A stretch of 64,000 bases of DNA. It comes from [Clostridium] celerecrescens 18A (GTDB lineage: Bacteria; Bacillota; Clostridia; Lachnospirales; Lachnospiraceae). Shown piece by piece: positions 1 through 7,844 of the stretch. The notes beneath the pieces were generated by a model. That model had not been told where the DNA came from, searched no databases, and was given only the letters and a program-made list of their open reading frames with translations. The stretch covers positions 1,364,001-1,428,000 of the forward strand of contig NZ_PGET01000001.1 in NCBI RefSeq assembly GCF_002797975.1, written 5' to 3'. A program made the position numbers and the translations under genes. Positions within the stretch are counted from its first letter, which is position 1, and every line of letters starts with the position of its first letter.

Positions 1-476
1 GGGATAACTTCTTCACGCTTAATGTTCAATACATAAGCGAACTCCTCACAAAGTGTTTTTTCAGCATCTTTGAGAAAGCATTCGTCAGAATCCTGTAGTT
101 TCTTGTCTTTATTTGTGCTTTTTAGCTCTTGTTTACGACTACGCAAAGTTTTTATCATTTCTATAAGTTCGGAACGGTTACCATCTGCAAGAACCTGGCC
201 GTATAATTCTTTGCGCTTTCGATTATCCTTTATCCAATTGTGGTCTTTACTCGACAATTTCTTGACTAGAAAGAAAATTTCATCGGCAGAAAGAATGTGG
301 CGAATTTCAGTTTTTCTTCTGTCACTTATAGCTGAGACGTATAATGTCGAGGCAGTATGGTAAACAGGCTTGAGCACGTAATATGGGCGGATTTTTTCAT
401 CCATGCACATATCCTGTAATCCGGTAACCCTACAAACACCATGACTTCCGTATATGATGACATCACCTATGTTCAT
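1..476 (-). CDS. CarD/CdnL-like RNA polymerase-binding regulator, 3' end outside window
   Basis: Reading leftward from the ATG at 476-474, the protein begins MNIGDVIIYGSHGVCRVTGL, the usual opening of the CarD_CdnL_TRCF N-terminal domain. Members of this family bind the RNA polymerase beta subunit and modulate open-complex stability. The frame stays open for 158 codons to the window edge, so the C-terminus is missing. A ribosome site (AGAGGTGAA) lies just upstream of the ATG. It is a paralogue of the gene at 39305-39811, sharing the GD/ND...YGSHGVCRV and YYVLKP / YYTLKP motifs. It is transcribed away from the prophage module. Domain assignment is firm; target genes are unknown. Confidence 0.85.
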   Translation of the reverse strand, partial: MNIGDVIIYGSHGVCRVTGLQDMCMDEKIRPYYVLKPVYHTASTLYVSAISDRRKTEIRHILSADEIFFLVKKLSSKDHNWIKDNRKRKELYGQVLADGNRSELIEMIKTLRSRKQELKSTNKDKKLQDSDECFLKDAEKTLCEEFAYVLNIKREEVI

Positions 477-547
477 AATATTTCACCTCTTTCTAATAAA
501 ATAAAAAGTGCGGTTCACTAAAACTGGACTTACGTCCCTGTAAAGCA

Positions 548-580
548 AACCACACGTTCGATATTTATATTATAGCACAA
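548..580 (-). promoter_or_regulatory. Possible promoter with degenerate SOS-like box upstream of the CarD-like gene
   Basis: On the minus strand a TATAAT hexamer lies at 580-575, followed by GAACGTGTGGTT at 559-548. That resembles the Gram-positive LexA box (GAAC-N4-GTTY) with a mismatch in the second half. The -35 region is weak. The rest of 477-681 holds no ORF with a ribosome site. Confidence 0.3.
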
Positions 581-681
581 TTGTAGATGAAATGTATACG
601 GTAATTTACTCCAAAGTTCACGACTATATCATGGGCTTATCTATTTAGTATTTTCCGGAGTGCCGGGAGAAAGGTGGAATT

Positions 682-882
682 ATGAAAGTGTGGAATAGAA
701 AATATGATAATGATCACAAAGAACTAGAAGAGAAGATAATGGTAAAAGACCAATATAACAGAATGATGATGATAAGAGTTGCGAAGAAATACAATCTGGA
801 CGATCAGATCAATACAAGAATTGAATTAGAATATCACAGTAGTAAAAATTATGAAGTTTCTATATCGGATCTACTAAATTAA
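682..882 (+). CDS. Small hypothetical protein (66 aa)
   Basis: A short ORF starting MKVWNRKYDND, preceded by AAAGGTGG at good spacing, so translation is plausible. It is charged and soluble, with no signal peptide or recognised domain. Its stop codon lies inside the 15-bp repeat copy at 880-894 that recurs beside the tail-fibre cassettes, so its 3' end may be a recombination junction. Function unknown. Confidence 0.5.
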   Translation: MKVWNRKYDNDHKELEEKIMVKDQYNRMMMIRVAKKYNLDDQINTRIELEYHSSKNYEVSISDLLN

Positions 883-894
883 ATTGCTATTTTA
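879..894. repeat. Third copy of the tail-fibre inversion-site repeat
   Basis: TTAAATTGCTATTTTA. The 15-bp core TAAATTGCTATTTTA is identical to the copy at 14180-14194 and is the reverse complement of the copy at 13696-13710, which matches it over 16 bp. Read on the minus strand the site encodes Asn-Ser-Asn-Leu like the other two, then Ile and a stop. It lies outside the portal-to-tape-measure module, opposite in orientation to the copy at the module's right end. Confidence 0.6.
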
Positions 895-966
895 GAATAG
901 ACCTCAAGATTCCCACATTTCCCATTCATAATATGATAATATGGTATCAGTGAAAAGTATATCAAC

Positions 967-996
967 ATGCGCTTGGCTTCGGCTAGGCGCATTTTT
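967..996 (+). terminator. Hairpin with T-run ahead of the phage head genes
   Basis: ATGCGC and GCGCAT arms (967-972 and 987-992), with weaker pairing inside, enclose a GCTTCGGC-type loop and are followed by five T residues. It could end incoming transcription or act as a processing site in the late operon. Confidence 0.5.
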
Positions 997-1009
997 CGTG
1001 GGTGAAATT

Positions 1010-1141
1010 ATGGAAAAAAGATTTGAAAAGCCAAAGCAAAATAAAAAAGAATCTATCTGGAGAGATAAAAGTGCCAAACACCCAGAAGGCAAATCTTCCA
1101 GTGGGATGACTTTTAGGGTTAAGAAGGTGATAAGTGGATGA
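1010..1141 (+). CDS. Small basic phage protein (43 aa)
   Basis: ATG at 1010 with GGGTGA five bases upstream gives a 43-residue, lysine-rich peptide beginning MEKRFEKPKQNK. Its stop overlaps the portal start (ATGA at 1138-1141), which implies translational coupling. A longer reading from 941 has no ribosome site and would run through the hairpin at 967-996, so the internal start is preferred. No recognised domain. Confidence 0.45.
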   Translation: MEKRFEKPKQNKKESIWRDKSAKHPEGKSSSGMTFRVKKVISG

Positions 1142-2589
1142 ACAAACTCAGTTACATTGATATTTGCAAAGGTGCATTCGGGCGCAAGGTAGCATATACC
1201 AGTGTTTCGACCATTACTTCCGAAAATATTTTGAAAGTAGTTGGTAGGGCGGTTAGTATCCTGAATTATAATAGGCCGTTCATTCGTTATCTTCATGATT
1301 ACTATATGGGGGATCAGCCAATTTTGTACAGGGAAAAGGCAGTGCGCCCAGAAATTAATAATAAGACAGTGGAAAATCATGCTTTGGAAATAGTGCGTTT
1401 TAAGGCAGGTCAGACATACGGTGAGCCTATCCAATACGTGAGCCGAAAAAAAGATGAGAACATTAATAAAGCTGTTGATGCACTTAATGATTACATGAGG
1501 GACGCTCATAAGCAGGCAAGAGATATTGAACTTGGAACATGGCAAAGTTCGGTAGGTACTGCATATAAGGCCACCTTAAAAGCAGGCAAAAACAATCCGG
1601 TTCCCTTCTGGATACACATTCCCACGCCGTTAAATACAATTGTTGTATATTCGCAGGTAGATGGCCGGGATATGCTTTCAATTCAGCAGTTAAAAGACGA
1701 AAACGAGCAACAGTACTATCTTTGTTTTTCCGAAGATAAATACTTCATTATTAAGAATGGCCGGATTACCGATAACAATATTAATGGATTTGGAGGAATT
1801 CCTATAATAGAATATCCTAATAATCCGGATCGGTTATCTGACATTGAAATCGTAATTACAGCTTTGGATCAGATGAACAAAATGCAGTCTGATCGAATGA
1901 ATGGCATTGAGCAGTTTGTTCAGGCATTTATGCTTTTTAAAAACTGTGAGATTTCAAAAGATGAATTTATAGAAATGAGCCAGTTGGGTGCAATACAGGT
2001 TAAAGATTCGGGCCAAGCCAATAAGTCAGATGTGAAGCTTATGACTGCTGAACTTAATCAAGAGCAAACTCAGGTATCCAAAGACGATGTATATCGTCAA
2101 GTGCTTGTGGTTGAGGGAATGCCAGATCGTCAGCAAAATACCGGCGGTGATACCGGCCAAGCGGTTTATCTTAGAAATGGTTGGGATTTTGCAGAACAGA
2201 GGGCAAAACTCGATGAACCATTCATTATTGAGGCAGAAAAGAAACATTGTCAAATCGTGCTTAATATCATCAAGCAGACAACCAATGATGTTCCTTTGAC
2301 AGTAAGAGATTTTGATGTTAAAATCACTCGAAACTCAACTGACAATATGCTTGTTAAGGCACAGGCATTGGATTATTTATTGAAAAACAAAGTTAACCCA
2401 TTAATTGCTTTAACCACTTGCGGTCTGTTTGGAGACCCTGAAAAGGTATGGTTAATGAGTAAACCCTATATGGATACAATATTTAAAACGCAAGAACAAT
2501 TAGATGTTGAAGTAGAAAAAGGAAGAGCATATGAATTGCTAAAGAATCAATCGAATAATGCAGTAGCTAAAACAGGAGAAGCCGAATAG
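1138..2589 (+). CDS. Phage portal protein (SPP1 gp6-like)
   Basis: 483 residues, the usual size of SPP1 gp6-type portals, which form the dodecameric ring at the capsid vertex through which DNA is packaged and ejected. The N-terminal third carries the family signature around YYMGDQPILYREK and FKAGQTYGEPIQYV. The middle has PIIEYPNNPDRLSDIE before the stem helices, and the C-terminal part has GDTGQAVYLRNGWDF. The start overlaps the preceding small ORF by 4 bp and has AAGAAGGTG upstream. It heads the structural operon. The terminase genes that normally precede a portal gene are absent. Confidence 0.9.
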   Translation: MNKLSYIDICKGAFGRKVAYTSVSTITSENILKVVGRAVSILNYNRPFIRYLHDYYMGDQPILYREKAVRPEINNKTVENHALEIVRFKAGQTYGEPIQYVSRKKDENINKAVDALNDYMRDAHKQARDIELGTWQSSVGTAYKATLKAGKNNPVPFWIHIPTPLNTIVVYSQVDGRDMLSIQQLKDENEQQYYLCFSEDKYFIIKNGRITDNNINGFGGIPIIEYPNNPDRLSDIEIVITALDQMNKMQSDRMNGIEQFVQAFMLFKNCEISKDEFIEMSQLGAIQVKDSGQANKSDVKLMTAELNQEQTQVSKDDVYRQVLVVEGMPDRQQNTGGDTGQAVYLRNGWDFAEQRAKLDEPFIIEAEKKHCQIVLNIIKQTTNDVPLTVRDFDVKITRNSTDNMLVKAQALDYLLKNKVNPLIALTTCGLFGDPEKVWLMSKPYMDTIFKTQEQLDVEVEKGRAYELLKNQSNNAVAKTGEAE

Positions 2590-2610
2590 CTTTTCTTTTT
2601 TATTTTGGAG

Positions 2611-2669
2611 CTATCCGTCAAATAGCACAATCCGGCAGGTGCGACCTGCGTTACCAAAAGCGTGGATAG
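2611..2669 (+). promoter_or_regulatory. Structured RNA element between portal and scaffold genes
   Basis: CTATCC (2611-2616) pairs with GGATAG (2664-2669), closing a domain that contains the hairpin GCAGGT-GCG-ACCTGC (2635-2649). The outer stem ends just before the scaffold ribosome site (AGGAGG, 2671-2676), so it may tune scaffold translation or mark an mRNA processing point. Confidence 0.45.
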
Positions 2670-2684
2670 AAGGAGGAAATTATT

Positions 2685-3296
2685 ATGACCAGAGAACAGG
2701 CTAAGAAGAATTTGATAGCATTAGGCGTTGCTGAACCGACCGATGAGCAGATTACGGGTTATCTTAATCAGCACAATGGGGAAGTAAAAAAGGTTCAGGA
2801 AGACGCTGATAAATGGAAGAAAGAGGCTGAAAAGGCCGAAGAGTTACAGGCAAAACTTGACGGGATTGAACAGCAGAACCTTACAGATTTGGAAAAGGAA
2901 AAGAAAGCTAGGGAAGCGGCTGAAAAGAATGCCGCTGATTTACAGAAGCAGCTTACTCAATCTGCTGTAGAAGGTATCTTTGCAAAGGCGAATTTATCAG
3001 GAGAAGAATTTGCTGGAATGATGGGTGCTTTGTCTGCTTTAGATATGGAGGCGGCAAAGACCAGTGCTGAAGCCTTTGTGACTGGAATTTCCAAGCGTGA
3101 TGAAGCAAATAAGACACAATGGCAGAAAGAAATATTTGACAAAACACCGAATCCGGGTGCAGGAGATCCACCAGCAAATACAGATCCAGGCAAGAAGAGT
3201 GCTGCCGCCGAATACGCAAAGCAGTATTCCCAGAATAAAAACCCGCAGCCGGTTGCTACACCTATCGCCGGTGCGCAACCGGGAACATTAATTTAA
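2685..3296 (+). CDS. Phage scaffolding protein
   Basis: 203 residues between portal and capsid, the standard place for an internal scaffold. Residues about 30-95 are a charged coiled coil rich in Lys, Glu and Ala. The C-terminal third is low-complexity and rich in Pro, Gly and Ala (KTPNPGAGDPPANTDPGKK). This is the GP20-like minor structural / scaffold class, which guides procapsid assembly and leaves the mature head. Ribosome site AGGAGG eight bases upstream. No protease gene lies nearby. Confidence 0.8.
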   Translation: MTREQAKKNLIALGVAEPTDEQITGYLNQHNGEVKKVQEDADKWKKEAEKAEELQAKLDGIEQQNLTDLEKEKKAREAAEKNAADLQKQLTQSAVEGIFAKANLSGEEFAGMMGALSALDMEAAKTSAEAFVTGISKRDEANKTQWQKEIFDKTPNPGAGDPPANTDPGKKSAAAEYAKQYSQNKNPQPVATPIAGAQPGTLI

Positions 3297-3310
3297 GGAG
3301 GAATTGAGAT

Positions 3311-3655
3311 ATGGCTTATATGAAAGTTATTCAGGGAGAAACGCTCCCTAACTTTTTGGAAAGTGCCGTAGGATTGGTACAGAAAACAGAAATGGTTACT
3401 CAGGATAAAGCAGAAACTGTAGGCACCAAGAAACTGATTTATGGTGGCACAGCATTCCCGGCCAATGATGGGACAGCCACAGGTATTGTATTTGAAACTG
3501 TTGACATGACTGATGATGAGAAGCGGCCTGCCAGTATAATTAGGGCCGGCAGAATCTATGGGAATAGATTAAAGACCGCATTGTCAGCCGCAGCAAAAAC
3601 AGCTTTGGAAGCAAAAGGCTTTGTAATTCTTGATGCTCCCGAAGTTGAATTTTAA
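3311..3655 (+). CDS. Probable head decoration protein
   Basis: 114 residues, 14 bp after the scaffold gene and 14 bp before the capsid gene. It is a small beta-rich protein without charged tails. The segment ASIIRAGRIYGNRLKTALSA followed by a short Ala-rich helix and a strand (GFVILDAP) resembles small capsid-decorating proteins placed between scaffold and capsid genes. Its role is inferred mainly from position and size; the family match is weak. Ribosome site AAGGAGG upstream. Confidence 0.6.
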   Translation: MAYMKVIQGETLPNFLESAVGLVQKTEMVTQDKAETVGTKKLIYGGTAFPANDGTATGIVFETVDMTDDEKRPASIIRAGRIYGNRLKTALSAAAKTALEAKGFVILDAPEVEF

Positions 3656-3669
3656 TTGGAGGTGCTAAA

Positions 3670-4989
3670 ATGCCATTTAATGTATTGGACGCTATTAGCG
3701 TAGATGAAAGACTGAATTTTGCCCAGAACTTTGCAGTTGCAAGGCCGACTGTTCTGGATACCATTTTCCCGGATATTAAAACCCAGCATTTTAAAGCGGA
3801 GTATTATCGATTAATGCAGGGGCAGAACTTGCCGACACCGGCATTTGTACATGCCCTGGATACCGAAGCCCATATTGGTGTCCGCCCAACATTTGAGAAA
3901 GTATTGACTGAAAAACTTTTCATCAAAGAGAAAATTAATCAGTCAGAGCAGCTTCAGATGTATATTACTAACGGCGTACCTGATGATGACGGCTTAATCA
4001 AGTGGGTATTTGATGATATTGGCCGGCTGTCTGAAAGCGTTGTTACCAGAACCAAAATTGCTAAAGGTCAGTTAATGAGCCGTGGTATCATGAAAATCAA
4101 GGAGAACAACCTTGATATGGTTATTGATTTTGGAATCCCGGCAGAACAGAAGATTGTTTTTGGTGACTGGTCAGATCCGGAATATGATATCTTCTCTGAC
4201 TTTCAGCGAGCGGTAAAGATTCTGAAAGACCAGGGCAAGCTTGTCACTAAAGTGTTGACTTCTGATACACAGATCCAGCGTATGAGAAAAAATAAATCCA
4301 TTCAGACAGCTATTTATGGAGCAATCAATCTTGGTAAACTTGTTACCATGGCCGAGTTACGTTCAATTCTTCTGGAAGAATTCGGATTCTCCCTTGAATC
4401 TTGTGATGAAAGGTACGCATATGTAAAGGTTGACGGCTCCCGGGCAAACGGACGTTATTTTGATGAGGATAAAGTTACTTTTTATACGGCTAATGCGTCT
4501 GGTGGTGCTGGTGTTGGCCTATGGGGACCTACTCCTGAAGAGGCTGATTATGCAGCGTTCCAGGAAGCATTGCAGAAAATGTATGTAACTGTAACCATGT
4601 GGTCTACAAAAGACCCGGTGGCTAAATGGACTAAGGCTTCCGGTATGTTTATCCCGGTTCTTCCAGACCCATATGGAATTGTAATTGCCACCGTAGTGAC
4701 TGGTTCTGGAACACTTGGAACCCTGACGGTTAATTCTATTGCTGGTACGGCTACGGGTGATACCAAAGTAACTGCTTCCCCAGCAAAGGCAAGCGGAAAT
4801 TCCTATAAGTATAAAGTGGGCGATTCCGCGACCGCTGTAACCTATGGACAGAATGTCCAGACATGGAGTGCTTGGGACGGTAGTGCGGATATTACGGCAG
4901 CAACTGGCAAGGTGATTACCATTGTTGAATGTGACTCCAGCTACAAGGCAGTTAAGGCAGGTAATGCTACGGTAACGGCTAAATCATAA
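3670..4989 (+). CDS. Major capsid protein, lambda gpE-type fold with C-terminal extra domain
   Basis: 439 residues. Residues 1 to about 345 match the Phage_cap_E family (lambda gpE-like, HK97 fold), with features such as FPDIKTQHFKAEYYRLMQG near the N-terminus, DFGIPAEQKIVFGDW mid-way and a conserved MWSTKDPVAKW near the end of the core. Residues about 350-439 add a Gly/Thr/Ala-rich beta domain (VTGSGTLGTLTVNSIAGTA onward) that is not part of the fold and probably decorates the outside of the head. Ribosome site GGAGG before the ATG. Confidence 0.88.
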   Translation: MPFNVLDAISVDERLNFAQNFAVARPTVLDTIFPDIKTQHFKAEYYRLMQGQNLPTPAFVHALDTEAHIGVRPTFEKVLTEKLFIKEKINQSEQLQMYITNGVPDDDGLIKWVFDDIGRLSESVVTRTKIAKGQLMSRGIMKIKENNLDMVIDFGIPAEQKIVFGDWSDPEYDIFSDFQRAVKILKDQGKLVTKVLTSDTQIQRMRKNKSIQTAIYGAINLGKLVTMAELRSILLEEFGFSLESCDERYAYVKVDGSRANGRYFDEDKVTFYTANASGGAGVGLWGPTPEEADYAAFQEALQKMYVTVTMWSTKDPVAKWTKASGMFIPVLPDPYGIVIATVVTGSGTLGTLTVNSIAGTATGDTKVTASPAKASGNSYKYKVGDSATAVTYGQNVQTWSAWDGSADITAATGKVITIVECDSSYKAVKAGNATVTAKS

Positions 4990-5006
4990 GAAAGGCGGTG
5001 AGGTGA

Positions 5007-5327
5007 GTGGAAATGGAAATCTTGGCTGACATGAGTACATATCTTGGTGACGAAGTAAGCGAACAGGATAATCCGGTTCTGCTCATTCTCATCAATCGGG
5101 CAATTCGTAAGGTGAGTTCCAAGCGTTATCCATATGGGTATACTGACACACAAAAAGAAGCGGCGGTTTCAAAGTACCGGGATACGGTCTTTGACGCTGC
5201 TGTTTATTATTGGGCGAAGCAGGGAAGTGAGGGGCAGAGCTCGCATTCTGAAAACGGGATTTCCCGGGGATATCAGAATGAAGATGATCTTTATTTTGAT
5301 GTGGTGCCTATGGTAAAGACTTTATAA
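5007..5327 (+). CDS. Phage head-tail connector protein
   Basis: 106 residues beginning at a GTG (an ATG lies two codons later), with GGCGGTGAGG upstream. The helical protein (DMSTYLGDE...LILINRAIRKV...FDAAVYYWAKQGSEG) looks like the gp6/gp15-type connectors that sit on the portal and open the neck. The position directly after the capsid gene supports this. Only a short structured stretch separates it from the AT-rich gene that follows. Confidence 0.75.
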   Translation: MEMEILADMSTYLGDEVSEQDNPVLLILINRAIRKVSSKRYPYGYTDTQKEAAVSKYRDTVFDAAVYYWAKQGSEGQSSHSENGISRGYQNEDDLYFDVVPMVKTL

Positions 5328-5336
5328 CTTATATTT

Positions 5337-5437
5337 TAGACGGTGCGTGTCTGGCTAACCTCCCGGCCGGACGCAGGGTGTATGTCAGTAAATGGTGGTG
5401 GGCAGGCATACTTATTATGTCTGGGAGGAATACTTTA
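5337..5437 (+). other. Structured intergenic stretch before the inserted AT-rich gene
   Basis: Two hairpins can be drawn: GCGTGTCTGGC with GCCGGACGC, and GTATGTC with GGCATAC. They are followed by GGGAGG and a short TTG-initiated reading frame (5440-5500) that ends where the inserted gene's ribosome site begins. The leftover GGGAGG suggests the next phage gene once started here before the insertion. Confidence 0.35.
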
Positions 5438-5503
5438 ATTGAATAACTTCTTTTATTTGCTATCATTATGTTTTATAATGGTTGTGAAAGGAGTGTAGTT
5501 CTT

Positions 5504-6058
5504 ATGGAAAATACATTAAGTGAATTAATAATCAATCTATTAGATGGAAATTTTATTTCAACAATTCTTGGGGTTTTGGCTGGAGGAATAATTACTATAA
5601 AGATAAATGAATGGACTAATAAAGAAGTAATTAAAATGGAGATAAAAACTAACTTATGGAAGCAGCTTGCTGATTTATTAAATACGGCGGACGATAATAT
5701 TGTAGTATTTAAATCATTAGTACAACGTGAGGATATGCAGTTAATTGATTACATAATCTCTTTTCAAAAACTTATTGATGATTTAGTTAAAATTTTCAAA
5801 AAAGTTAATGATATGCTAATAAATTACGGATTCTTATGCATTGATGTACCTAATATGACTTTGGAACTAAAGGAAATTTTAATAAATATGCAAAATAAAG
5901 ATATTCAAAGTATTGAAGAAATAAAAGAAGCTCTAGAAATAGTGAGGAATTCTTTTATATTACTAGGTATTGGATTACAAAAAAGTTTACTGAAGGGTTT
6001 ATATAAGAAAAGTGACTATCGAAAATTATTAAAAATCGGAAAGAACGCATCAAATTAA
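5504..6058 (+). CDS. AT-rich inserted gene (moron) encoding a membrane-anchored helical protein
   Basis: An ATG at 5504 with AAAGGAG upstream gives 184 residues. A longer frame from 5468 would put the TATAAT-like promoter (5472-5477) inside the coding region, so the shorter start is chosen. One hydrophobic segment (STILGVLAGGIITIKI, residues about 18-33) is followed by a long helical region with Leu/Ile heptads. Codon use is much more A/T-rich than in the neighbouring structural genes, and the gene has its own terminator. That is the pattern of a moron: a cargo gene inserted in a phage late operon, often for superinfection exclusion or host benefit. Specific function not recognised. Confidence 0.7.
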   Translation: MENTLSELIINLLDGNFISTILGVLAGGIITIKINEWTNKEVIKMEIKTNLWKQLADLLNTADDNIVVFKSLVQREDMQLIDYIISFQKLIDDLVKIFKKVNDMLINYGFLCIDVPNMTLELKEILINMQNKDIQSIEEIKEALEIVRNSFILLGIGLQKSLLKGLYKKSDYRKLLKIGKNASN

Positions 6059-6070
6059 GCGTTCTTTTTT
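6041..6070 (+). terminator. Intrinsic terminator of the inserted gene
   Basis: AAGAACGC (6041-6048) and GCGTTCTT (6059-6066) form a perfect stem ending in a T-run. The stem overlaps the last codons of the inserted gene. Confidence 0.85.
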
Positions 6071-6092
6071 ATTTCGAATTAGGAGTTGACAT

Positions 6093-6527
6093 GTGAGAGG
6101 GTTGAAGCGTAACCAGAAATCATTATACTATCAGCTTTATTCAGAGCATATCCCGGTTTATGAAACCGATTTGGACGGCAATATCATCTATGATCCAGTG
6201 ACTGGAGAACCACTTCGTACTGGTGATTATACTGTAGGGTATGCGGACCCGGTGGAGTTCAGGGCGAGGGTGTCTGCAGCCAGAGGAGAAGCCTCGACTG
6301 ACCCATTCGGTGTGAATACCGAGTACGACAAGACAATAAGTGATTGCAGCATGAAGCTGCCGATTGATGAGTTGTCCGTACTGTATGTAGATAAGAAACC
6401 GGAATTTGACTCTGATGGTAATCTAATGAATAAACCGGACTACAAAGTTGTCAAAGTGGCAGGAGATATCAATTCTACGCTCTATGCTATTAAACAATTG
6501 CCAGATGGAGGTGCGAAGAATGGTTAA
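6093..6527 (+). CDS. Phage head closure / neck protein (family not certain)
   Basis: 144 residues from a GTG start with AGGAG upstream. It has a Tyr/Asp-rich N-terminal part (VYETDLDGNIIYDPVTGEP) and a beta-rich core, with MKLPIDELSVLYVDKKP in the second half. It lies where head-closure or stopper proteins are normally encoded, and similar proteins recur at this place in clostridial siphophages. The next start overlaps its last codons by 8 bp, so translation is coupled. Confidence 0.6.
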   Translation: MRGLKRNQKSLYYQLYSEHIPVYETDLDGNIIYDPVTGEPLRTGDYTVGYADPVEFRARVSAARGEASTDPFGVNTEYDKTISDCSMKLPIDELSVLYVDKKPEFDSDGNLMNKPDYKVVKVAGDINSTLYAIKQLPDGGAKNG

Positions 6528-6873
6528 GTACAAAAAGAAACCAGTGGTATTTGAAGCCTTTAGATTTCAGCTTGATGATGTAATGCCAGACTGGTTCAAT
6601 GAAAAGCGTATTAAAAATGAAATTATTACTCATGAAGATGGAACGTGCGATATAAAGACGCTTGAAGGGACTATGAGAGCCGACAAAGGCGATTATGTAA
6701 TTCTGGGCGTAAAAGGCGAGATATATCCCTGTAAGCCGGATATATTCGAAGCAACCTATGAAAAAGTTTGGCCTTTATCTTCATTACTAGAAAATCAAAA
6801 AACAGATGTTGGTTCTATGACTGATGAAGAATGGAAAAAATATCTTAATCGCTTAAAATGTCCAGGAGAGTAA
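6520..6873 (+). CDS. Conserved phage protein of unknown function (117 aa)
   Basis: The start is placed at the ATG at 6520 (MVKYKKKPVVFEAFRF), behind GGAGGTG. The longer frame from 6448 lacks a ribosome site and overlaps the previous gene heavily. The pattern KKPVVFEAFRF ... KGDYVILGVKGEIYPCKPDIFEATYEKV is a common small phage protein, often a lone accessory gene. Here it sits inside the neck region. It overlaps the next gene by 16 bp. Role unknown. Confidence 0.65.
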   Translation: MVKYKKKPVVFEAFRFQLDDVMPDWFNEKRIKNEIITHEDGTCDIKTLEGTMRADKGDYVILGVKGEIYPCKPDIFEATYEKVWPLSSLLENQKTDVGSMTDEEWKKYLNRLKCPGE

Positions 6874-7388
6874 TTCGAGGAAACTTTTCCTCAAAAGGAA
6901 TCCAGGACATCATAAACCAACTTAAGCAGTATAAAGCAGACTTGTACCGAAAAGCTGAATTGCTATGTCAACGTTTAGCGGAAGCCGGACAGACAGTTGC
7001 CCTGCAAAGCATTAGTGAATCCCCCTTAGGTAAAACAATTACCCTCTGGGTGGAAATGGAGCCGCGGAAAGACGGTTGCAAGGCCATTCTGGTTGCTACC
7101 GGGCAAATAAAGTCTAATGACTACGGCACCATTAACACCTTGCTTCTGGTTGAGTTTGGAGCCGGCGCCTTCTATAATCCGTCAGATAATCCGAAAGCCG
7201 GAGAGATGGGATATGGAATCGGAACATTCCCCGGACAGATCCATGCCTTTGAAGATGGGTGGTACTATTGGGGCGAAGATGAGAAGTGGCACTACACCCA
7301 TGGTACAAAAGCCACAATGCCAATGTATAATGCTTCTTCGGCTATACGGACGCGAGTGGCGGCCATTGCAAAGGAGGTTTTCCAGTAA
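6858..7388 (+). CDS. HK97 gp10-like head-tail joining protein
   Basis: 176 residues. The N-terminal helical region (IQDIINQLKQYKADLYRKAE) and the sequence LLLVEFGAGAFYN followed by GTFPGQIHAFEDGWYYW match the gp10-like tail-component / minor capsid family, which completes the head-tail joint. The stop codon shares a base with the following ATG, a tight operon arrangement. Assignment is by family pattern and position. Confidence 0.7.
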   Translation: MSRRVIRGNFSSKGIQDIINQLKQYKADLYRKAELLCQRLAEAGQTVALQSISESPLGKTITLWVEMEPRKDGCKAILVATGQIKSNDYGTINTLLLVEFGAGAFYNPSDNPKAGEMGYGIGTFPGQIHAFEDGWYYWGEDEKWHYTHGTKATMPMYNASSAIRTRVAAIAKEVFQ

Positions 7389-7771
7389 TGCTTGATATTT
7401 CCTCTTTGGTTTATACCCGGTTGGTGAATGATGAAACACTGAAAAAATATATCAAAGGAAGCGGCACCACTAGGAACGATACACCTTCGGCTTTTCCCTA
7501 CCTTTATTTCAAAAGCCTGGGCCAGCCGACAACAAGCAGTTCTCTGCAGAACAAGCAGTGTGCCATATCTGCTGATTTTGAAATTATTGTATATGATTCC
7601 GGATCTTTCAGCAAGGCAAAACAGTTAATTTTTCTTGCGGCAGATATAATGACAGAATTAGGGTTCACATTAAAATTTGGTCCTCTTGAAGTGGATCGTT
7701 CTAATACAACAGAAGCATATCGCTGGATTGCAAGGTTTCATAGGACCTATTGCGAGGGTGATTTGATATAA
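7388..7771 (+). CDS. Tail terminator / completion protein
   Basis: 127 residues immediately before the major tail protein, the place of tail-terminator proteins of the gpU/gp17 type. The sequence SAFPYLYFKSLGQPTTSSS and the final ARFHRTYCEGDLI fit a compact alpha/beta fold. Assigned by size and synteny rather than a strong motif. Confidence 0.6.
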   Translation: MLDISSLVYTRLVNDETLKKYIKGSGTTRNDTPSAFPYLYFKSLGQPTTSSSLQNKQCAISADFEIIVYDSGSFSKAKQLIFLAADIMTELGFTLKFGPLEVDRSNTTEAYRWIARFHRTYCEGDLI

Positions 7772-7791
7772 AAATAAGAGCAATTAACTTT

Positions 7792-7821
7792 GAGCTTCGT
7801 CTAATGGTGAAGTTCTTTTTT
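7792..7821 (+). terminator. Hairpin and T-run before the major tail protein gene
   Basis: GAGCTTC (7792-7798) pairs with GAAGTTC (7809-7815), including one G-U pair, followed by six T residues. It sits inside the structural operon, so it probably attenuates rather than ends transcription. Confidence 0.55.
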
Positions 7822-7844
7822 ATGCAAAAAGGAGGATATGACCT

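Noticed and set aside
904..1545. 213-codon minus-strand frame opposite the portal gene
   Set aside because: No ribosome site, and it lies antisense to a clear portal gene.
5440..5500. Short TTG-started frame after GGGAGG (MNNFFYLLSLCFIMVV)
   Set aside because: Overlaps the promoter and ribosome site of the inserted gene and encodes only 20 residues; more likely a leftover junction.
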